64,000 nt of DNA from CAVRAW01 sp963716135 (GTDB lineage: Bacteria; Planctomycetota; Planctomycetia; Pirellulales; JADZDJ01). Position 1 is the first letter of the stretch, and each line of letters starts with the position of its first letter. Below the pieces are notes generated by a model. It was not told where the DNA came from, did not search any database, and worked only from the letters and a program-made list of their open reading frames with translations. This document shows, one piece after another, positions 8,242-22,064 of the stretch. Where the stretch lies: positions 1,240,001-1,304,000 of the forward strand of contig OY970289.1 in assembly GCA_963716135.1 (NCBI GenBank), given 5' to 3'. Made by a program: the position numbers and the translations under genes.

Positions 8242-10182
8242 ATGAACAGCTTCATTCTGCTACTGGCGCTGACGCCCGGGGCGGTATCGGTCGACGAATT
8301 CGGGGCCAAAGGGGACGGCATCACCAACGATGCGCCTGCAATTCAGGCGGCCATCGACTTCCTGCTGAGCGACACTTTCCTGCCCCGCGAATATCGCAAC
8401 GGATACAACCGAGGCGGCACGCTCTTGTTCAGCGATCACAAACGCTATCGCTGCGATGCTCCGCTGGTAATTAATCGCCGCGGTCTGGCGGTCAGCATCG
8501 CACTAGCTGGCGAAACTCCCGCCTACGTTGTCGGCGGCAGCCCGCAACTGATTTTTACCTTCGGCGATCGGCCGGGAATTATTTTACAGACGGTACGCGA
8601 CGTGTACATCAAAAACTTGAACTTGCAGGGCATCAACGACTTCTCGGAGAAACTTCGCTCCAATGCCGACTATGCGATCGATGAGAATTATTCGACGGGA
8701 TCGGTGCGCACCAACCGCTACAGTCCGCACGCCGCGGTGTCGATCGATTCATTCGACAACACGGTGCCGTCGGCCGATCGCTACCCTGGCCTGGATACGC
8801 TCTACAAGGGAATCCCCGGCAGCGGCTCCAAGCAAGTGCACATCGAAGGCTGCGCGATTACGGGTTGGCACGTGGGAATCATGCTCAATTCGAGCAGCGG
8901 TAATTCGCAGGGGGACGGAATGTTCGTGCGCCACAACTTGATCACCAACTGCACGTACGCGGTCGCCATCGGCCAATCGCAGTCGCGCGGCGTGGATATC
9001 CGCGACAATGAATTCGCGAATCACAAGGTAGTGTTTGACACGGTCAACTTCGGAAATCGCCACGGCACGCCTCCGCACGTTCAAGGAGGGCTGATCGACG
9101 GGGCGAAATACCTGTTTTTATGCAGCACCGTAACCGGCAACCTGCACGTCACCGATTGCTACTCCGAGGTGCTCTGCTCGCTGGGCGTGATCAGCGCCGC
9201 CAGTCATCCGAACAACATGCCGGCGCTGTTCTCGGGCTGCCAGTTCAACTTTGTGAAATCGCAAAAGCAGCCCGAAGCGCAACTGATCGCCGGGAGCAAC
9301 GTAAAATTCGTCGGCTGTATGCTGCAATCGTTGGGGCAATGCTTGAACTTTCAAACGCTTCAAGACAACGACACCGATTCCCCCTCGATCGAATTCGACA
9401 ATTGCGATCTGATGACAGCGGCCGACAACGCCGAAACCGAGATTTACGTGAACGCCTTCACGCACGCGAACTGGCGAAATTCCACGCTGTTCGATCCGTA
9501 CTGGAATGCTCACATCTTCACTGCCGAACTGCATCCGCTCACCGAGCGGCGACAGCTTGGCGACTTGAACGGCGTCGGTCGAAAAATCGTCGCGCCCGGC
9601 GAAACGATCCTCACGCCCACTGCCACCATCCAAATCGAGCTGGCCGAGAACGTGATTCCCATCGGCGGAGCGCACGACATCGCTTTCGGCGGCAACGGCA
9701 CGGCGACTCTGAAACTGCCCGACCCGGAGATCTTCAAAGTCGGCGACGTGGTGCGCGGATCGGCATCGAACGGCGCCACGGCCATCAAAGTTCAAGGCAT
9801 CGAGGTCAGCAACGTCGTCATGCCGAAAGTGGGCGTGATTTCCGCGATTTCCGGCAACACTGCCACTTTGATTGAAGTGCCCGGCTGTTTCGACGACGGC
9901 AGCGTGAAATTTCCCTCGCTGGAAGTGGCCAGCATGAAACGCTTTCACCTGCCGACGACGGGCGAGATCACCAGCGGATCCAACCAAATCACCAACTGCT
10001 CCGTTTCGCCGGTCATGGAGCTCGGCAAGGCGTGGTTTGTCGGCAATCGAATTTACGGGACCGGCATTCCGGTGGGCGCTTACATCACGAATATTTCAGG
10101 TTCGACGATCAGCATTTCGAAAGCTGCCACGGCGACGGAACCGGCGGTAGCTTTATTCGATGCGAAGTATAAAACTAAATAG
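8242..10182 (+). CDS. Secreted right-handed beta-helix protein (pectate-lyase-3-like)
   Basis: Product of 646 residues starting with a short hydrophobic signal-like segment (FILLLALTPGAVS), followed by VDEFGAKGDGITNDAPAIQA, the hallmark opening of the Pectate_lyase_3/GH28-like beta-helix superfamily. Many Asn/Gly-rich turns follow, as expected for a parallel beta-helix. The last 200 residues look like repeated small beta units. It probably binds or cleaves polysaccharide outside the cytoplasm; tailspike-like or epimerase activity is an alternative. ATG 8242 has AAAGGA at 8230-8235. No neighbour points to a substrate. Confidence 0.75.
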   Translation: MNSFILLLALTPGAVSVDEFGAKGDGITNDAPAIQAAIDFLLSDTFLPREYRNGYNRGGTLLFSDHKRYRCDAPLVINRRGLAVSIALAGETPAYVVGGSPQLIFTFGDRPGIILQTVRDVYIKNLNLQGINDFSEKLRSNADYAIDENYSTGSVRTNRYSPHAAVSIDSFDNTVPSADRYPGLDTLYKGIPGSGSKQVHIEGCAITGWHVGIMLNSSSGNSQGDGMFVRHNLITNCTYAVAIGQSQSRGVDIRDNEFANHKVVFDTVNFGNRHGTPPHVQGGLIDGAKYLFLCSTVTGNLHVTDCYSEVLCSLGVISAASHPNNMPALFSGCQFNFVKSQKQPEAQLIAGSNVKFVGCMLQSLGQCLNFQTLQDNDTDSPSIEFDNCDLMTAADNAETEIYVNAFTHANWRNSTLFDPYWNAHIFTAELHPLTERRQLGDLNGVGRKIVAPGETILTPTATIQIELAENVIPIGGAHDIAFGGNGTATLKLPDPEIFKVGDVVRGSASNGATAIKVQGIEVSNVVMPKVGVISAISGNTATLIEVPGCFDDGSVKFPSLEVASMKRFHLPTTGEITSGSNQITNCSVSPVMELGKAWFVGNRIYGTGIPVGAYITNISGSTISISKAATATEPAVALFDAKYKTK

Positions 10183-10232
10183 CACGTAATCGCTTCGATT
10201 TCGATCTGCACCGTGGGTTTATTCATCGCCTT

Positions 10233-12249
10233 ATGGGCCGGCGCAAACCTCGACACTACGCTGCCAAGCTGAACGCGTCGACGAAATCAACGTCGAACAG
10301 CCTGGAATCGCCGGGGCAACGATTGCGAATCCTTGGCCTGTTGGCGGTGTTGCTGTTGGTGATCGGACTGCAGTTGATCTATGGCAGCGCCGTGCGAGCG
10401 CCATTCGTGTTTGACGATACAATCAGCGTCACCGGGAATCGTTCGATCGTGAGATTGTGGCCCTTGATTGGTGATTCTGCGCGGCGGTCCAATGAATCCG
10501 CCGCCCGGCCTGCCGACTTCCGGCCGGCCGCTGGTAAATATGTCGTTGGCAATGAACTACCATTGGGGCCACCTCGACCCGCAGGGGTACCATGTTTTCA
10601 ATTTGATCGTGCATTTCCTTTCGTCGCTCATGCTGTGGGCGATTGTGCGCCGCACGTTGGAACTGGAATACTTCGGTGGAAGATTCAATGCGGTCAGCAA
10701 CCCGATTGCTTTTCTGGCGGCGCTGTTGTGGGCCGTGCACCCGTTGCAAACGGAGACGGTCGTCTACATTACCCAACGCACCGAACTGCTGGTGGGATTT
10801 TTTTATTTGGCCACTCTGTATGGCAGCCTGTGTTTCTGGGACGCACGATCGCCGGGTAGTCGAGTCGGTTGGCTGGCCGTTTCGACATTGGCTTGCTGGG
10901 CCGGTATGGCATGCAAAGAAGTGATGGTGTCAGCGCCGCTGGTTGTGCTGGTTTTCGAGCGAACGTTTATGGCCGGAACGTTTCGCCAGGCGATGCGGAA
11001 ATCGTGGCCGCTGTACGTCGGATTGTTTCTCGGCTGGGCAGTGTTGTGGGCACTAAATGCGGACCAGCCGCGCGCCGATTCGGCGGGATTTCAACTTGGC
11101 GTGCCGGCGTACGCCTGGTGGTTCACACAGGCCAAGGTGCTGTGGATGTATTTGAGATTGAGCATCTGGCCTTGGCCACTGTCGATTCATTACGAATTGC
11201 CCTATCTGGACTCAGTTGCCGCGGCCTGGCCTTGGTTGACACTTACTGCAGGACTGGTCATCGCCGTATTGCTGCTTGCTTGGCGGCGGTTTGCATTGGG
11301 CTTTGCAGGCTTTTGGGTTTTGGCAATCCTGTTGCCAACGTTAGTGGTGCCGATTGTTACCGAAGTGGCGGCGGAGCGACGGATGTATTTGCCGACCGCG
11401 GCGCTGGTGACGGTGTTCGTAGCGGCCGGATATGCGTTGTGCCAACGAGCGGTTCCAACGCTTACTTCGGCAACAGGGCGCCCATCGGTTCATCGCCGAT
11501 TGATCGCCATTTATTCGGCGAGCATGATTTTGTTGGCTGCGGCGCTGAGCGTTGTCAGTGCACATCGCACGCGTGCTTTCCGCGATCCGGTCTTGCTTTG
11601 GCAAGATGCCGTCGCGACGCAACCCAACGATTTCGTGGCGTACAACAATCTTTCCGGCGCACTGAACGATGCCGGGAGGTGGAAGGAGGCGCGCATTCAA
11701 GCGGAGGAGGCGATGCGGTTAAAACCTGGGGACGCGAAGATTCATTACAATCTGGCGATGGCCTGTGCCAAGAGCGGCGATCCGGAGGATGCGATCGCTC
11801 ACTATCAAGAGGCATTGAAATTGCGGCCCAACTATGCGGAGGCGAGCAATAATCTGGGAAACGTGTTCCTGAACGCCGGGCAGCCTGCGGCAGCGATACC
11901 GCATTATCAGCGTGCGCTTGAAATGAATCCGGAATTGGCCAACGCGGAAGCCAATTGGGGCGCGGCGCTGATTCGGTTGGGTCGATCGCAAGAAGCAATC
12001 GGACACTACGAGCGCGCGTTGCGATTGCAGCCGGATAATGCTGCCACGTATGCGAATTTGGCGAAAGTGTATGCGCGAACGAAACAGTCGGCGGAGGCGA
12101 TCGCCGCGGCCGAAACAGCATTAGCGTTGGCGCGCTCCACGGAGCAAACGGCATTGGCAGCGCAGATCGAAGGTTGGCTGCGCGCGTATCGGGCCAGCAA
12201 AACAAATGCATCCACAGGAACGAATGATGCGCCGCCGCCTAGCCAGTAA
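10233..12249 (+). CDS. TMTC-like polytopic membrane protein with C-terminal TPR repeats, frameshifted
   Basis: N-terminal membrane half with about ten helices, resembling the GT-C glycosyltransferase fold of TMTC/O-mannosyltransferase-like proteins. A luminal-type acidic pair is present (FVFDDTISVTGN), followed by GYHVFNLIVHFLSSLMLW. The C-terminal half has at least four TPR repeats (AKIHYNLAMACAKSGDPEDA, then YAEASNNLGNVFLNAGQPAA). The first 80 or so codons are in one frame and the rest in another; the junction near 10,470-10,490 keeps the family sequence continuous, so this is one gene with an indel. Substrate unknown. It ends 30 nt before the convergent tRNA-His. Confidence 0.75.
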
Positions 12250-12279
12250 CCCCTTGGCAACTGTCCTCATGCAAGCAAG

Positions 12280-12354
12280 GGTGGCTAACGGGACTCGAAC
12301 CCGTGACCCCCAGATCCACAATCTGGTGCTCTAACCAACTGAGCTATAGCCACC
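12280..12354 (-). tRNA. tRNA-His (GTG)
   Basis: Complete cloverleaf on the minus strand: acceptor GTGGCTA/TAGCCAC, anticodon arm CCAGA-TTGTGGA-TCTGG with anticodon GTG, and T arm with TTCGAGT loop. The histidine-specific extra G(-1), at 12354, is encoded opposite the discriminator C73 at 12280. The 3' CCA is not encoded. Confidence 0.97.
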
Positions 12355-12429
12355 GTGTATGTGCCGCGAACGCCGCGGCGAGGCGAATTATATCGCTGTT
12401 TTCCTGGACCAGCAATTGGGACGCGCTCT

Positions 12430-13767
12430 CTACGCGGCATCGCTTCGCAAAATCGCTTGTTTGTGTGGCGCGCACGGCAATAGCGGCTCCAACAGTTCCC
12501 AGGTGCGCCCCGTGGCGCCTTGCTGCTGTCGAACCACCGTGGCCGCATTGCGACCCAATAGCGAGGCGTAATTCGACTGCTCCAGGCAGCGTCGAACGAA
12601 GCCGCTCAGTTCGTCGCCGCTATGCACTCGCACGGCGGCATTAGCGCCCAAGAGCATCTCCACGACATCGCGGAAGTTCTGCGTGTTCGGCCCAAAACTA
12701 AGTGCCACGCCGTAAGCGGCAGGCTCGATCATATTTTGCCCGCCACGGCTGGAATACAAGCTGCCGCCGACGAATCCGATCGTGGCCGTGCCCCACCAGC
12801 CGCCCAGCTCGCCGATGGTGTCGACGAGGAGGACATGGGGCGAGGGGCGAGGGACGAGAGACGAGCGAGGAGACTCGGTCAATTTCGTGCGTCGCTGCCA
12901 TGAGACCCCGCTGCGATCCAACAGTGCGGCAACTTCTTCAAAGCGGTGCGGATGCCGTGGCACAATCACCAGCCGCAGTCGAGGATGCTGATTGGCCAAC
13001 AATTGGAACGCATCCAGCGCCAACTGTTCTTCCGGCGCCTGGGTGCTGCCGGCCAGCAATACGACGTCGTCGTCGCGGAAGCCAGCGAGCTTTTTCAGGC
13101 GTTGCGTGAGCAAATTGCTGCGATCGGCCGTTGCGCCGTCGAATTTGAGCGATCCCGTGGTCCAAACCCGATCGGCCGGCACGCCAAGTTGCCGGAATCG
13201 CTCTGCATATTCTTCGTTCTGGGTGGCCACTCGATCAATTTTCGCCAGCACGGGCCGCAACCAGCGGCCGAGCCGCCGGTAGCCGCGAAAGCTCCGCTCG
13301 CTGAGCCGGCCGTTGACGATGGCCACGCGCGCCGCGTGTTCCCGCGCCGCGCGCACGAGGTTTGGCCACAGCTCCAGTTCCGCCAGCACCAACACCGAGG
13401 GATTGATGCGCCGCATGGCTCGCCGCACGGCCCAGGAGAAATCCAACGGGCAATAAGACACCGTGTGCCGTGGATATTTTTGTTTGGCCAGCGAAAAGCC
13501 GGTCATGGTGGTCGTCGAGATGACACACTCCACGTCGGGCCGGCGCTTTGCAGCTTCTTTGAGCAGCACGCCGAGCAAATTCACTTCGCCCACACTGACG
13601 GCGTGAAACCAGATGCACGGCGCGCCGGATCGCCGCAGCGGAACTGCGCCCGAGAACTTGGCCGCGAATCCTTCGCGATACTTACCGCGAAACGCGGCCT
13701 GAAAAGCAATCCAAGGCGCTGCCAACACCAGCAGCAACACGTAAACGACGTTCAGCAGATATGCCAT
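12430..13767 (-). CDS. kdtA: 3-deoxy-D-manno-octulosonic acid transferase (Kdo transferase)
   Basis: Inner-membrane glycosyltransferase adding Kdo to lipid A precursors (GT30, WaaA). The 445-residue protein has an N-terminal membrane anchor (residues 3-25), then WFHAVSVGEVNLLGVLLKE with the catalytic glutamate, STTTMTGFSLAKQKYP, AELELWPNLVRAARE, and the nucleotide-sugar domain VLLAGSTQAPEEQL and EPAAYGVALSFGPNTQNF. The frame is intact and normal in length. It is evidence that this planctomycete makes lipopolysaccharide. It begins 48 nt after the end of secA on the same strand. Confidence 0.93.
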   Translation of the reverse strand: MAYLLNVVYVLLLVLAAPWIAFQAAFRGKYREGFAAKFSGAVPLRRSGAPCIWFHAVSVGEVNLLGVLLKEAAKRRPDVECVISTTTMTGFSLAKQKYPRHTVSYCPLDFSWAVRRAMRRINPSVLVLAELELWPNLVRAAREHAARVAIVNGRLSERSFRGYRRLGRWLRPVLAKIDRVATQNEEYAERFRQLGVPADRVWTTGSLKFDGATADRSNLLTQRLKKLAGFRDDDVVLLAGSTQAPEEQLALDAFQLLANQHPRLRLVIVPRHPHRFEEVAALLDRSGVSWQRRTKLTESPRSSLVPRPSPHVLLVDTIGELGGWWGTATIGFVGGSLYSSRGGQNMIEPAAYGVALSFGPNTQNFRDVVEMLLGANAAVRVHSGDELSGFVRRCLEQSNYASLLGRNAATVVRQQQGATGRTWELLEPLLPCAPHKQAILRSDAA

Positions 13768-13815
13768 GATGGGATTCCATTCCCGGTGTTTCGATGATTC
13801 CGCAAGCCGCCACGT

Positions 13816-17550
<3,735 letters not shown>

Positions 17551-17786
17551 TGCGAGATCGCTATGATGAGAGGATCAGGCGAGCGGTGATAATGAAGCGA
17601 CGAACCTGGAGGGGCCCCTTGCTCACCTATCCATGAATTGATTGGTGATTCGACGTAACATTTTCCAACAACGAAGTTTATAGCGATGCCAGGGGTGGGT
17701 CAATAACGACTTGCTCCAGCATTGCCGACCTAAGTCTCTGGCACGCTTGATGTTCCATGCCAATGCCTGACCGCGCGAGCCCCTAG

Positions 17787-18574
17787 ATGCAGAAGTCTAT
17801 TCTGGATGACATTGTCACCAGCAAGCGCCGCGAAATCGACGCCGCCAAGATGGCTCGGCCGGAAACGCCCCTGCGCGCCGCGGCCGAAGCTGCCGCGCGC
17901 TGCGCGGTTTTTTCGAAGCGCTGGCGGCGCCTGGTCCGATCAAGCTGATCGCGGAGGTAAAAAAAGCTAGCCCCAGCGCCGGAGTCATCCGAAGCGACTT
18001 CGACCCGGTGGCAATCGCCCGCACCTACCAGCAGCACGGCGCCACTTGCTTGAGCGTGCTTACCGATGCGCCGTTTTTCCAGGGCGCGCTTGCGCACTTG
18101 CGGGACGTGCGCTGGGCGGTCGATCTGCCGGTGCTGCGGAAAGATTTTATTCTCGATAAGTATCAGCTTTACGAAGCTCGTGCGGCGGGGGCCGATGCCG
18201 TGCTCCTGATCGCCGAATGCCTTGACGACTGCAATCTACGCGCTCTGCACAACGAGGCGGTCGCGCTGGACATGACGCCGCTGGTGGAACTATACGAGCC
18301 TGAGAATTTGCCCCGGGTGCTCGATGCCGGCGCAACCTTGATCGGCATCAACAACCGCAACTTGCACACCTTCAAAACCGATCTGGACCATACCCTAAGA
18401 CTGCGCGAAAAGGTGCCCGACACGTGTTTGCTGGTGGCCGAAAGCGGCATCCGCACACGAGCCGACGTGGAACGATTGGAGGCGGCCGGCGTCGACGCCA
18501 TTTTGGTGGGCGAAACATTGATGGCCAGCGCCGACATCGGCGCCGCGACAGACCAACTACTGGGCCGCAAGTAG
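17787..18574 (+). CDS. trpC: Indole-3-glycerol phosphate synthase, frameshifted
   Basis: TIM-barrel enzyme of tryptophan synthesis that closes the indole ring of CdRP. The N-terminal frame begins MQKSILDDIVTSKRREID at 17787. From about 17,903 the next frame carries GFFEALAAPGPIKLIAEVKK, with the catalytic lysine in the IAEVKKASP motif. Further on are PVLRKDFILDKYQLYEARAA, LVELYEP, IGINNRNL and LVAESGI. One missing base in the GC-rich run at about 17,885-17,907 explains the break. Without it the product would be about 263 residues, the family norm. Confidence 0.9.
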
Positions 18575-18580
18575 CTAGGC

Positions 18581-19679
18581 TCAAACGGCGGCAGGGTGTT
18601 CGCGCCACATTCGGACCAGTTTGCGGCCAGTTGTGTTCAGCGGGAGTTCATCCAGTTCCAGAGGATTTACCCAGCGCAAGCTTTCTCGCTTCGATTTTGG
18701 TTTGATCGCGCTGGCGCACAGTGCGGTGAAACCATCCAAGGTGATGCGAAATCGCGTGATGCCGTGGCGCAGCCTGGCGAATCGGCGCGGATTTCGAACG
18801 ATAATGCCCGTCAATCGTCGCACGCCAGAAATCACCTGGCGCTGGATCGCCGTGCCGTCGTTTGCCAGCAAGAAGCGTGGAAAGTCCCACAGTCCAGCCC
18901 AGCGCTCGCCGTCGCCGCACTTGCGCACTAGTACTTTGTCATTCCACTGGATCACGACGGCCGCCTCGTGCCGGTTTTCCATTTTCGGCGGTCGCCGAGG
19001 GGCGGGAATCTGCTCCTGCAATCCGTGCCGCCGAGCGGCGCAAAGCGATTTCAATGGGCAGGCGTCGCAGCGCGGGTTTTGCGGCGTGCAAATCAAGCTG
19101 CCCAACTCCATCAGCGCTTGATTCATGGCGCCGATCTCGCGCTCCGGCAACAGCAATTCCGCAGTCTCCCACAGTAGTTTCTGCGAGGCGCCGGTGTTGG
19201 CGTCGCCACGCAGAGCAACCAGCCGGCTGAGCAGGCGGATGGTGTTAGCCTCGAGAATCGGCAGCCGCGCATCGAAGGAGATCGAAAGAATTGCTCCAGC
19301 CGTGTAACGGCCGATGCCCGGCAAACCGCGGACAACGTCGGGGTCGCGAGGGAATTTGCCTCGATGCTCCGCGACCATGATTTTGGCGGCGGCGTGCATC
19401 TGGCGAGCGCGACGATAATAGCCGAGCCCTTCCCACAGCCTTAGCACCTCGTCCTCCTCGGCTGCGGCGAGCGCGACCATGGTGGGAAACGCGGCCAGGA
19501 AGCGCGGAAAATAGCGCTGGACCGTGGCCACTTGGGTCTGCTGCAGCATGATTTCGCTGATCCAAATGGCGTATGGATCTCGCGCGACGCCAAGGCAGAT
19601 CGCGAGCATTCTTCCGATACCAGGCCAACAATCGCCGCTGAACCGAGCGCCGCCACGCCGCAGGTGGACGGCGCTTCAT
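18581..19679 (-). CDS. mutY: A/G-specific adenine DNA glycosylase, frameshifted
   Basis: Base-excision enzyme removing adenine opposite 8-oxoguanine. The N-terminus (RRLLAWYRKNARDLPWRR) is in one frame and the rest in another; the junction is near 19,585. The second frame has WISEIMLQQTQVATVQRYF with the catalytic glutamate, the helix-hairpin-helix LPGIGRYTAGAI, an iron-sulfur cysteine set C-x6-C-x2-C-x5-C (CTPQNPRCDACPLKSLC), and a NUDIX-like C-terminal domain. The residue normally aspartate in LDGN is glutamate here (PILEANTIR, codon at 19,250-19,252). ATG 19679 is used as start; 19715 is an in-frame alternative. Convergent with trpC, 6 nt apart. Confidence 0.9.
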
Positions 19680-19761
19680 CGTTGGTTTACGCTGCTTGGA
19701 TAGGGCGCTTGACATTTCTGCGTGATTCTAACGCAGCTCTTCCAACAATCCATCGGCAATC

Positions 19762-20253
19762 GTGGCAAAGCAAAAACCAACGGCGCAAATTACGGCATTG
19801 CGTTCCGACGACGGCTCGTGGGAACTAAAGCATCCCCGCTGCGCCCGTGCCCGCGCCGAAGATCTCGAAGAGGTCGTGCAGATGGTTGCCGCGGGCGAGA
19901 CGGAAATCGCCCGGGACGAGTTGCGCTGGCTGCTGTCGGAGTGCCACGATTTTTTGGCCGCGCACAAGTTGCTGGGCGAGATGGCGCTGGCGGACAACGA
20001 CGTACGGTTGGCGCGCGGCCATTTTGGCTATGCGTATCAGATTGGCCTCAAGGCAATTGAGCGCGCCGACGCCAAATTGCTGCCGTGCTCGCGCGCCGCC
20101 AATCGGCCGTTCTTCGAGGCCGGCAAGGGACTGGCGGATTGCCTGTTGAAGCTTGGCAAGCGCGGATTGGCGCGCGACGTGGTCCACCGGTTGTTGGAAC
20201 TTGATCCCAGCGATCCCTTGAAGGTGCGCGATCTCAACGATCGGTCCCGTTAA
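19762..20253 (+). CDS. Hypothetical TPR-like protein
   Basis: Soluble 163-residue protein. Helical pairs such as EVVQMVAAGETEIARDELRW and LGEMALADNDVRLARGHFGY look like degenerate tetratricopeptide repeats, ending with GLADCLLKLGKRGLARDVV. Function unknown. It is divergent from mutY and convergent with the isomerase gene that follows, so it probably has its own promoter in the 19,680-19,761 gap. Confidence 0.65.
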   Translation: MAKQKPTAQITALRSDDGSWELKHPRCARARAEDLEEVVQMVAAGETEIARDELRWLLSECHDFLAAHKLLGEMALADNDVRLARGHFGYAYQIGLKAIERADAKLLPCSRAANRPFFEAGKGLADCLLKLGKRGLARDVVHRLLELDPSDPLKVRDLNDRSR

Positions 20254-20268
20254 ATCGCCGACGCAATG

Positions 20269-21313
20269 CTATTGCGCAATGCCCACGGGCTGCGGCGTCG
20301 CTAACTCGCGAGTGCCTGGCAAGAAGTGTGGAAAGCTTTCGAAGAATTCGATCCGAGCCTTGGCACGAAGGTCTTCCATGAGTTTCACAAGCAGCGTACG
20401 AGTAAACGCGGATTTCAGGGCCTCGCGCGCGTCCTGCCAAGTTTTTTGGCCGGGCTTTGAATCGGTTATTTTGATCAGGTGCACGCCAAATGTATCGAAC
20501 ACCGGCTGGCTGATTTGACCGGGCGCAGCGCGAATGCAGCTTCCGAGAACGGTTCCGCCGCGACGCCCTGGCGCGGAATGAAGCCTAGATCGCCGCCATT
20601 GAAACGGCTGGGCCCGGCTGAATATTTCCTGGCCGCCGATTCAAACGAGATCTCCCCCACGACAATCCGCCCTCGCAGTTGCCGCGCCTGGAACAAAAGC
20701 GAATGAACCGAGGCTTCGTCGGCCAATCCTAGCGGCCGCAAGACGATGTGGCTGACGCGCCGCTCGGTCCCGTCAAACAGTGCCCGATGATCGTGGAAAT
20801 ACTGTTGCAGCGCGTCATCTGTCGTATTCGTTGAAACGTACTTTTGCAAGGTTAATTCCTGCGTCATTTGCATGCGCAAAGCCGTTTCTGTCTTCTTGTG
20901 CTGCGCGAGGTACTCTTCGAGGGTTTGCTTTTGCTGCTGGAGTCTCTTGCTGAAGTCGGCCATCGCCGCTTCGACCTCGACCGAAGTCGGCTGAAGTTGC
21001 GAAGCTTCGAGGAAATTTGAAAAAAGTTTTTGGTCGATCAAATCTTGCAGCGCGGCAGCCTGCAACTGGGGAAGCTGTGCGGCGTCAACTTTCTTGCCCT
21101 TCGACGACGCCGCCACGGCGCTCTGCACATCTGCGTAATAGATTGGCTCCGTATCGACCCACGCAACCACCGATGGTTTAACACCGCTCGCAACCTTCTT
21201 TTCTGAAGCCTGCGATTGCGCCCAGCGCTCGCCCCCACGCCAAAAACTGCGAACAAGGCGACGATCACTACGCACCGTGCCATCCGTTCTGTAAAGCAAC
21301 ACACCTTTCGCAC
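20269..21313 (-). CDS. Parvulin-type peptidyl-prolyl isomerase (SurA/PpiC-like), frameshifted
   Basis: Exported chaperone/isomerase for extracytoplasmic proteins. GTG 21313 has AGGAG at 21322-21326, 8 nt upstream, and begins a signal peptide (ARCVVIVALFAVFGVGASAG). Near 21,230 the sequence passes to another frame with the SurA-N-like helical region (QDLIDQKLFSNFLEASQL) and the rotamase core (SHIVLRPLGLAD, SAGPSRFNGGDLGFIPRQG). Near 20,515 it passes to a third frame with VFDTFGVHLIKITDSKPGQK and the C-terminal helix. Two indels therefore separate one gene. Convergent with the TPR-like gene. Confidence 0.8.
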
Positions 21314-21363
21314 GCGAGCTTCTCCTGCGAAGTATCGACTACATGCCTGTCCGTTAACCTACA

Positions 21364-21392
21364 TTTTCATTCTAGGCACAAGATGGTATGAT
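21364..21392 (+). promoter_or_regulatory. Possible sigma-70 promoter for infA
   Basis: TATGAT at 21387-21392 is preceded at 17 nt by TTTTCA (21364-21369), a 4 of 6 match to the -35 consensus. Transcription would start near 21399, giving a leader of about 58 nt before the infA start. Confidence 0.35.
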
Positions 21393-21456
21393 GGTACAGC
21401 GTTTGCTCGGCCGTCGAGCAAATAGCGGTACTTGCAGGTCCCATAGGGAGTCGTTT

Positions 21457-21687
21457 GTGGCCGACGAGAAACAAAAAGAAGAAGCACTTGAAGTCGACGG
21501 CGTCGTCACGCAAGCGCTGGCCAACACCCGATTTCGAGTGCAGATCGAAGGCGGCCACATCGTTACGGCTCACGTCGCGGGCCGGATGCGCAAGAACTTC
21601 ATCCGGATTGTTCCCGGTGATCGAGTGAAGGTCGAGCTTTCGCCCTACGATCTGACGAAGGGCCGGATCACCTTCCGCGAACGGTAG
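21457..21687 (+). CDS. infA: Translation initiation factor IF-1
   Basis: Small OB-fold protein that binds the ribosomal A site during initiation. The GTG at 21457 is chosen as start: AGGGAG at 21445-21450 lies 6 nt upstream, and the resulting 76-residue protein has the family length. The open frame continues upstream to 21388, but that extension does not look like protein. Motifs are EVDGVVTQALANTRFRV, HVAGRMRKNFIRIVPGDRV and YDLTKGRITFR. It is longer than Escherichia coli IF-1 by a charged N-terminal stretch (ADEKQKEEAL). It stands alone, not in a ribosomal-protein operon. Confidence 0.95.
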   Translation: MADEKQKEEALEVDGVVTQALANTRFRVQIEGGHIVTAHVAGRMRKNFIRIVPGDRVKVELSPYDLTKGRITFRER

Positions 21688-22064
21688 TCCGCGGTGTCTC
21701 CGCGGCGAATTCCTGCCGCAAATTCTGCTAGCGGCCCTCGTTCCCGAGACAGAATCGGCTAAGCGTTTAGCGGGTTTCACTTTGCATCGGACGTTTGGAC
21801 AGGTTCCCGCAGCGTAGGGCGATCTTGGTAAATCCAATCAAGCCGCCCTGGGTCCCTGGTGAAATTCGCCAGAATCGCTAAAACCAATCCATTGGCGGTG
21901 AGGTATTCTTCCCTATCAGAATCGGGCCCATTGAACACAAAAGCGCATGTTGCGCCGGAGCAGATTGCCATCCGTTGCCCGAATTTGGCTTTATGCGGCC
22001 GCAGCCTGTCTGACCGCCTAATCGAACCGAACTCACTCGTTCTTTACTTCAGGAGAAAGTGACC
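21688..22064. other. Intergenic region without a recognised gene
   Basis: About 375 nt between infA and the secreted-protein gene. Short open frames on both strands have no protein-like character. AGGAG at 22051-22055, at the right end, serves as ribosome site for the next gene. No terminator or RNA gene was recognised. Confidence 0.5.

Noticed and set aside
12280..12354. tRNA-His as a second integration site
   Set aside because: No partial copy of its 3' end was found within the window.
17885..17914. Programmed frameshifting in trpC at the T-run
   Set aside because: The run of six T is attractive, but the frame of the conserved sequence is already restored upstream of it, in the GC-rich run, and many other genes here show similar breaks; an assembly indel is simpler.
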